Below are positions 52,824 through 60,000 of a DNA stretch of 60,000 nt, in pieces. How positions within the stretch are numbered: the first letter of the stretch is position 1; the number at the start of each line of letters is the position of its first letter. The translations under genes were made by a program, and so were the position numbers. The notes beneath the pieces were generated by a model. The model saw only the letters and a program-made list of their open reading frames with translations, was not told the DNA's origin and made no database searches. Origin of the DNA: Membranipora membranacea (taxonomy: Eukaryota; Bryozoa; Gymnolaemata; Cheilostomatida; Membraniporidae). Where the stretch lies: contig OU612067.1 in NCBI GenBank assembly GCA_914767715.1, positions 4,342,001-4,402,000 of the forward strand, written 5' to 3'.

Positions 52824-55800
52824 TCAGTCTGATGTGGGCCTGTATTTGTAGAGTTTTTTAGAGGCACGCTTGCTGATTTTTTGCAGTCTAAGTGATGTTT
52901 TATGTTCTCTGCTAGGACTCAGCGCTGTCAGCACAGGGAGATCCTGTCTAGCCGTCGCCTTCACAGGCCCCGCAGACCTCGTGACTTGTCGTTGTCCCTG
53001 TGACAGCCTCTTAGTTTTACTGATTATCTCGTCAGATGTTGGCATATTCATCTGCAAAATATTGAGGGGTAACAGTTTGTCATTTAGATGAAATTTGTCG
53101 ATATCATACCCCACAAAAATAGTACATATATCCACAATATATATGTCCATCCATGTATGAACTGAATTATTAGAAATATAAAATTATTTGAATAAGGAGT
53201 TTGGCAATCTTGGCAAAAGTGAATTTTTTTCTCTAAGGTAGCCTGGTTAAGAATATTTTAATGCCTTTTGGTTGCTTGATGTAATGCTTGACCTGTATGG
53301 ATCAACTTTACCGGCTTTATCTATCAGAACAGATATGATCTTATTGATATCGGTGGGGATAACTCCATTCTTCGAAATTTGTATTTAGGTTTGTAGATTG
53401 TATTATATATTCACTTACAGTGAGTAATTTTATTTTTCCTCCGAGATCTTCAGGTCTTATAAATGGACTCATTTCATCTTCATCACTGAGAAAGTCAGGT
53501 AGAGAAGTTCTATCCTTGGCCGACACGTAAGTAGCTGAACTGGATACTGTAATGAGATCAACACAAGTTAATGTAATCCTCACGCCAAGGGTCACCTTTG
53601 CTGCACACAACATTCTTGCGTGACTGTGGCTTACCATATTATGGTAATAATTTCATTGAGCGATAGAATATGGTGTAGAAGTGAAGCATAAATACATATT
53701 ATTTATCTGTCTTTCATACTTTGGTTAGGTAGTGAAATGGTACGAATGGTCTCGTGCCAATCACTCACCCCCGATATGTCGGTAAGATGATGCTTAGAGT
53801 CGCAGATAATATCACAATTTTTTTTAATCACACCATGTCATGTTATGTCATAAATACTAAAACCTTAGAGGTAAGTCTTAGCTGCCATCATAGATCCATA
53901 TAGCACTTACAGTCTCTCTCATCAGATGGTTGTCTGCCCGTACTGTTACTCCTCTGAGCCCGGGGTGATCTCAGTCTAGGACAGGTAACAGATCGAGATC
54001 TTCTCTTGGCTGATCTTTCCTGAGGTGACCCAGAAGAGGTGTGATGTGAGGACGGAGAGCGAGATCTGCTCGTATACTTCTCTCGCTGTTTCACTGTCAC
54101 CTGGGTATTGCATGTAGATGCAGACTTTTCTGAAAGCTCAACCTGCAAAATCATAATGGCCATGAATCATATGTCTGTGTCAAATAATATATGTATAATA
54201 CTCAGCTTATGGAGTCATACCCTTGTATCTACAATATCTCACCCGGCCGGAGGCTGTTGGGCATGGGGGTTGGTGACAAGAGTCTGGGGGTTCCTAGCAT
54301 TATATAAGTCTGAATGAGAGCTAGCCAGCAAAATATGGAGGCTTTAGGCATGACAAGTAGATGAACATTCTCTCATTATTTTTGCGTTGACCACATGTAG
54401 CACAATACCTACGGATAAATCTATCAACTGTGACAAGGAAAATGTTTGTAAAACGAACTGCCTTAACCAGTTATTACCATAAATCTTTTACCTGATTTGT
54501 GATGGGCCAGGCTGGATGGGGCATCTGGAGTGATGAATCAACAGTCAAGGTTTCCAGCGAGCCATATTGGCCTTTTTCAGAACTTGGCGATGTAAACCTA
54601 AGAAGATTAATTTATCAAATATTATATCTGTTGTGCATTTTTTATTATGTTATTTGGAAATGCTATTGATTTCAGGGGTTTAGGGTGGGTTCAGGATTTC
54701 CTCATTATGGAATTCTTACGTAGTTACACTAGGTTTCCTTGGAAAAGTGCGAGAACACATAGTCCTATTATATTCTTTAACATATAATTGTTGATATTAC
54801 ATCAGTTGACATTTATTGTATATTGTTATCAATCAACTAATGTGTCAATATATTTTATCATTATATTTGCAAATAGGAAGAGTTATAGTTTATTTAGGTG
54901 CCAATTATCTTCTGTGTTTTACCTGTGGGTTGGGTGTCGCCGCTCTTTAGAGGCTGTTGTGTCTGTGTTTTTGAAGCGAGGTTCAGCTGATACGCTTCCC
55001 TCTGTCTCACAGCTAATCGTGATTTTGTCAGATTCAAGGGGCTCAATGTCACACCTGTCCCAAAAAGGTTAAGAAATGGAGAGCACTGATAACCTGATCT
55101 GGGGTTATACTTGGATACATTTAGATTGTGCGCCCTCAAAAAATTGATGAATGACTGACTGCAAGAATCCAGTATTTAACTATTCACTGTTCCCTCAGTG
55201 AAGAGGATGCACTGGATAGTAGCTGGACCTCTTGAAGGCACCCACAACACATATAGGACAGAGTGGAGATAGGTGAAGATAGGTGGGGAATATATGCCAA
55301 CAAAAATGTAAGAAAAAAAAGAGTAAAATTATAAATAATAAATACCAAAGGATAATAAGACTATACATGTTATTTTCTGAGACCTGTACATACCCGGCCA
55401 GCGCTGTCTGTCCTCCTGTTGTTGTGCTCTTGATTTGTTTGTGGATGAGGGTTGCCGGACTGAGGGAGCTATTGAGGATATGCTCGGGTTCATCTGTTTC
55501 AGATATATATCCCTGATAGCGGGCATTCTCAGCCTGGGGTCGGTAACTGCAGTCTCTACCCTCTCTCCTGCTTTCCTTATCATTAAAAACAACCAAAGAG
55601 ATATTTCACTCACAGAGGTATTGTTTATAAATATCAGTGATTTTGAGTTAAATATCAACCAGAATTTGAAAAATACCTATCTTAAAATATATGGGCTCAA
55701 TGGATTTTGGGACAAACTCCCTGATGGTTTAGAATTTAGATAGTGACAACAGGGAGAGTGACATTAAATGAAAAAATCAAATTCAGAGTTGTCTCATCTT

Positions 55801-57613
55801 TTAACAGGTAATGATAACAGCTAACTGTTCCCGCAAGTCCTCATAGCTCTTCGAATTTTAGACGACTTGTAAAACATGGCAGGATATCAGTGTGTTTGCC
55901 AAACAAAGAGTATAGATGATGTCTCACCTTTTTATTAAATCTATCCCGTCCCCGTGGCGGTGAATATCTTTCGGTAGTAGGCTGATCCCTGTTGTACATT
56001 TGCTGTTGGGAGATAGAGACTGCGTTACCCTGAGGCTCTTCTTGGTTTGTGTGAACTTTTTCTTTTCCACCTCTTGGCTTAAATCTTGGTGATTTTGGTT
56101 CAGTAGATTTACCTGAGGCATCTGGAACCATAAAAATTTGAGTGAAAAGCTAAGGCTAACTGTCATTTCACAGGTAACAATAATGAACATTGAACAACCA
56201 AGCATTGAAATTGGGGGATATTTCTCTGTTTTTTCTCGCTACATATTCATAGTAGTTGAATTTGACCCATATCCAAATAAAGGTGTTACTGGGTATGATT
56301 TACAATTGCAGCAAATGTGTTCACCAAAAACAGATGTAATATCAAAAATAGATGCCAAAAACGTCAACTTCCACATAAAGCTATTGTTGGTCATACCTTG
56401 TGTGAGGAGACCTCTCTCTGATATTCTGACATCCCCGAGAAACTGAAACATGAAAATTGCATAGATATGGCTTTGTTTAGGGTAGTGGCCTGCCTAGATG
56501 TAAAAGTACAGCCAGTGGTGGATTCTCAATGGTAATATTTTGAACTAGTCGAAGGAATGCATGTTATGACATGGCACACGTATTGCCAATAACAGGTACC
56601 ATATCAATGTCAGTTAGTCCCTTTCCACATCCTCGATAGCAGTAACAACTAACAAACACTTTTATATTTTTATTTTGAGGCCCCATACACATGGTTGCTG
56701 GACCGCATTTCTCAGCATTGATTGGTCCACAATTTCAGAATATAATATAGCTGACCCTTATAAACTTTTGTCAAGCAGCTTGCCTGAGTTTTCGAAGGTT
56801 GTTACTGGGACGTCAATCAATGCATAACGTAAAAGCTGCCAGATTTTTAGCTTTATTTAGATACTGACACTAAGTCTTTACAGATGGCGAATCTCCGCAA
56901 ATAGCCATGCTATGTATTTTACCACTATATATTCATTGCAATGGGTTGCATTGAATTAATTTCCTATGATAATCTCCTTTAAGAAATATCAATCAAATTT
57001 TGAGTCAAGAGCTCACGCACCTGCTGCTTGTTTTGGCTGCTGCCGGGTGTGGATGAGGCTGCTGACCTTGTTTCTGCTGCAGTGTGACGGGTGAGGGAGG
57101 TGGTGGATGTACACACGGTAGAGAGTGCAGCTGCTGCTGCTTCTCCTTGCCCATCACCATCCGCTGCCAGGAATGGCCGATTTACACAAGATTGGCTGTC
57201 CTCAGAAAAGTGTGATGATGTACAGCTAAAAAATGAAAATAAAATCCTCAGAATTCAGGACAAAGTTTTTCAAAGCACCTCAGTATTAACATTGTTGTGT
57301 TCTGATTCTGCAGATCTGTTTCATTCTAACTTCTTTTGGATAAGAAAGTTTGGTACAGTAGCTACAGTGCGATTCATTCAAGCTTGCATAGCTATGAGTA
57401 ACATTATTTATCACTGTTTTGGCTTGGTACAAGAGTTATAGCAAAGCCATGTATATATATATCAATGTTAGGAAAGCTATCTCTAGGCTTTTTCAGCTGT
57501 ATACAAATTGAACTTACAGTTCAGTCTCAGAGGAAGATATACCACAAACACTACAGCTATCGTCACAGCCTTCCTGTATTACGTCATATACACGCTTCAG
57601 TCCAGGTACTCTT
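52824..57613 (-). CDS. Unrecognised Ser/Arg-rich multi-exon protein (5'-partial)
   Basis: I do not recognise this protein. Ten exons join in phase: 57613-57518, 57225-57021, 56442-56397, 56121-55928, 55575-55394, 55054-54923, 54597-54492, 54142-53911, 53546-53419 and 53051-52824 (stop). They give about 450 residues; the first exon was not found. Features in order: a small Cys group (CDDSCSVC), an Ala/Thr/Ser-rich stretch, FLGDVRISERGLL, basic patches (PRFKPRGGKEK, SPPRGRDRFNKK), an SR-like region (SRSRSPSS, KRRSRS), an acidic patch (DFLSDEDEMSPF) and a basic tail (RASKKLYKYRPTSD). It is largely disordered in appearance, without membrane segments. The acceptor of 55575-55394 could instead be 8 nt further in, but only 55575 keeps phase. 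Confidence 0.7.
54238..54300. repeat. GC-rich dispersed segment, copy 2
   Basis: Counterpart of the island at 27421-27500, here inside an intron of the Ser/Arg-rich gene. It carries CCCGGCCGGAGGCTGTTGGG and AGAGTCTGGGGGTTC in the same order. Confidence 0.4.
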
Positions 57614-58110
57614 CTAACAAACCAACTCCACATACCCATTTATAATATTGTCCTCACAATTAGACATTGTCATCAACAATCCCACAAGCACAGCCAAACC
57701 TTCATTGCAACAATAATTACCTCATGCATACATGTCTGGGACAGTGAGGTCATATGCCAAGATTGTCAACTAACAGCAGTCAAGGAGTTAGCAGTCATAA
57801 GCTTCAAGTTCTTGTTGTTTATTTTGCTTCAAGGATGATAAACAATCTTGACTCCCCGTCTACATGAAACTATGATAATAATGATTAGAAAAAAACAGAT
57901 GTAACCTTCATCGTTTGATTATGAAAAGTACTACTTGTACGAATATAATAAAAAAATAAGTCATTATCATCCAGAGTAACAAACTTAACAAATGTACTAT
58001 AGAAAATCTTCCTACATGCAAAAAATATTTTAAAAAATTAGCTATTTACACACCCGGCTGATCTCTCAGGGTATAATACTAGGGTATTGTTTACTTGGCG
58101 ACCACTAACT
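57614..58110. other. Spacer between the Ser/Arg-rich gene and NOPCHAP1
   Basis: About 500 bp, AT-rich. It must hold the NOPCHAP1 3' UTR and either the promoter and first exon of the Ser/Arg-rich gene or an intron of it. I found no exon ending in the required phase 2. Confidence 0.45.
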
Positions 58111-58617
58111 TCAATTCATCTCCTCAATAACTGGTGATTTAGTCTTGTCCGTCTGACCAGGTAACCTTATATTTAGTTCAGTTACTTCACCTAGCTGGTG
58201 GGCCCCTGGAGCATTCTCCTCATCAAAGTCCGAGTCGTTATCAGGTACGACAGCCAGTCTCATCTCAACACACGGTCCACTCTCATCCATCTGTCCATCA
58301 TCTGAACTCTCCTCCTCACTGCAGCTGTCACTATCAGAGTCACTGCTATCCGACTCAGAGTCACTCATAGGTACAAACTCTACCGCCCCCTTGCTGCCAT
58401 CGTTTAGGGCTTCAGGAACAGGTGCTGACTTTTCGCCTGATAAAAAGGGCATAAAATCACTCATCCTGCTCATTAAGTCACTTGTTGGTAATCTGCAAAT
58501 GTTCGGTTTTGCTGCATTTTGTTTATTGGCAGATTTGTTGTCTTTTACCCCCTTCCTGTCTATAAGTAACATCTTGCGTAGAGGACTGTCTAAAGCAGTT
58601 TTTGGCAACTCTGAATT
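58111..58617 (-). CDS. NOPCHAP1: Probable NOPCHAP1 (C12orf45) homologue, last coding exon
   Basis: One 507-nt exon is open from the acceptor (CTGTCAG, exon base 58617) to a TGA at 58111, encoding 168 residues in phase 0. Similarity to NOPCHAP1 rests on the order LLID..., DLMSRMSDFMPFLSGEK, an acidic Ser/Asp tract (SDSESDSSDSDS), EMRLAVVPDNDSDF and a final TELNIRLPG, which parallel LLIN, LLDQVQTFLPQ, VIQMDVALF and VTIDNIKLP in the human protein as I recall it. NOPCHAP1 links NOP58 to the R2TP complex during box C/D snoRNP assembly. The acidic tract here precedes the EMRLAVV block, unlike human. The first exon is not identified; a candidate at about 59617-59660 fits in phase as VILVPKRYKIGSKW but is unproven. 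Confidence 0.55.
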   Translation of the reverse strand, partial: NSELPKTALDSPLRKMLLIDRKGVKDNKSANKQNAAKPNICRLPTSDLMSRMSDFMPFLSGEKSAPVPEALNDGSKGAVEFVPMSDSESDSSDSDSDSCSEEESSDDGQMDESGPCVEMRLAVVPDNDSDFDEENAPGAHQLGEVTELNIRLPGQTDKTKSPVIEEMN

Positions 58618-60000
58618 CTGACAGCAATTGGTGCAATTCTCACAATCTTCTACAATAGGATCAATAAGAGCAATAAGTTATACTTGGCTGAATATGTGGA
58701 CTAGGAGACAATTGGTATTGGAGACACAGCTGTAATTAAAATAATCCATGTGCATATTGAGCCTCGGGTTATTCTATAAAATTCATCTATTGACCCTTCT
58801 TCAACTCCATTACAAGTGAGGATAGAATAGCTACTCTTCTAGGTCACCCTTGATTAAAACCAAAAATAACCAAGACTCAATATGACGAAATATGTGACAA
58901 TGCTTAACAAACATATTTATTATAACCTACACACAAGAATATTTGTCAAATTGATGAAGAATTAAGTATATTTGGGATGATCAGAATGGAGGTAGACTGG
59001 AAACAATATCAACAGAATTGAATCATGAATGTCGACCGGAACCACATGTGAATTGTAATGAATTTGCTGAATATTGGAATGAAACTCCTGGGACTCATTA
59101 TTTTCTTCGAATGCTTGCAATAAGGCCAATAGAAAAGGCTACTATATTGCCCGCCATAATCAATGTATTTGTCATACCTAGGCCTACTAACTCCTTGGGC
59201 CTACCTACTCCTAGTTAATGTCAAGAAGCTTCATATTGAGTTTATCTTTTACTTGATTGCATCAGGCAGAATTTTCCCTGTTGTAATGATGTCCATTTAT
59301 TAGACCCCATAAGATAAGTCATAGGCCTATCAAATGCACATTTATTATGGTAATTGTAAACTGCTTTATGGGTCAAAGGTTAACTGCAAAATGTAGGAAA
59401 TTGTGTGTCATCATCATGGAATGGACCACAGGTCTATTGCCAAAATCCCAGGTTTTGGAGTAGACCTGTGGAATGGACTTTAATTTATAATAAATAATAA
59501 TAATAATGATTGATGACCAACAATGTCTAACTCAGTCAAAGGATTAAATACCAAATTTGCCGAGTTAAGATTTATAATATTTATTTAGTGAAGGATTGAT
59601 CAACTCACCCATTTTGATCCAATCTTGTATCTTTTTGGAACTAGGATAACTCCTGTTATTACTCAAAGAGTGAGGATTGGCTTGGTATCAGGTATTATTT
59701 TCTTTTAGTTCTGTTTCCTGGCATACTACTAGAATCACTTTTCTCTCATGCCTGTGGTGTCCTTGAACTTGAATGTGGCCTGTCAGTGGCAAGCCTACCA
59801 CATTTTTTTATTTCTATTGGACAGAAGAGTCTCACCTCAACCAATGATAAAATGGCATGTAGAGGACAACTCTCAACAACCTGTAATTATTTGCTTTAGT
59901 GAGAACAGAGAGGGTGGGAGAACCTTGTGAGAACATAAATTTGGGGAAGTCACTCTAAAAAAACTTCTGCCTTCTGTAGTGTGGACCTGTAGCTGCAATG
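58618..60000. other. Right-edge region, no firm gene
   Basis: A possible 44-nt minus-strand exon lies at about 59617-59660, between TAATAACAG and GTGAGTTG. Depending on frame it reads SYPSSKKIQDWIKM or VILVPKRYKIGSKW. It could belong to NOPCHAP1 or to another gene off the right edge. Nothing else is supported. Confidence 0.35.

Noticed and set aside
57091-57441. Plus-strand 116-codon frame
   Set aside because: It overlaps antisense exon 57225-57021, which has matched splice phases on both sides.

Overview
The window is animal nuclear DNA: AT-rich, with introns of about 0.1-4 kb that follow GT..AG rules, long spacers and several LINE retrotransposons. The recognised genes (CDK12/13, the CFIm25 subunit NUDT21, inositol polyphosphate 1-phosphatase, a KID-bZIP CREB protein) are animal or broadly eukaryotic. 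LINEs whose ORF1 carries a PHD-like finger also fit an invertebrate, probably marine. I cannot name the phylum. All gene models below were assembled by hand from splice sites, and intron phase was checked at every junction.

Layout. (1) 210-7723, minus: an unrecognised multi-exon gene running off the left edge. It contains tandemly duplicated phase 1-1 exons. One copy holds a 21-bp coding satellite of 139 units (consensus VEQDLIP), against two units in the sister exon. (2) 10.9-14.7 kb, minus: a decayed CR1/L2-like LINE. (3) 16.7-20.9 kb, minus: a second LINE of the same type, almost intact. (4) 22.0-28.5 kb, plus: NUDT21, whose 3.8-kb first intron holds a third, RTE-like LINE and a 229-bp hairpin. 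(5) 28.8-30.5 kb, plus: coding-looking exons of an unrecognised gene or gene remnant. (6) 30.8-39.25 kb, minus: a complete 13-exon CDK12/13 gene encoding 1269 aa. (7) 39.95-45.2 kb, plus: a complete 7-exon INPP1 gene encoding 402 aa, head to head with CDK12 across a spacer of about 0.7 kb. (8) 49.2-52.0 kb, plus: a compact 5-exon CREB/CREM/ATF1-type gene encoding 217 aa. (9) 52.8-57.6 kb, minus: at least ten phase-consistent exons of an unrecognised Ser/Arg-rich protein. (10) 58.1-58.6 kb, minus: the last coding exon of a probable NOPCHAP1 (C12orf45) homologue.

The cellular genes share a gene-expression theme: CFIm25 in 3'-end choice, CDK12 in RNA polymerase II elongation, CREB in induced transcription, and NOPCHAP1 in snoRNP assembly. 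They look like ordinary neighbours rather than an operon. The least explained object is the gene at the left edge with its expanded in-frame satellite exon.
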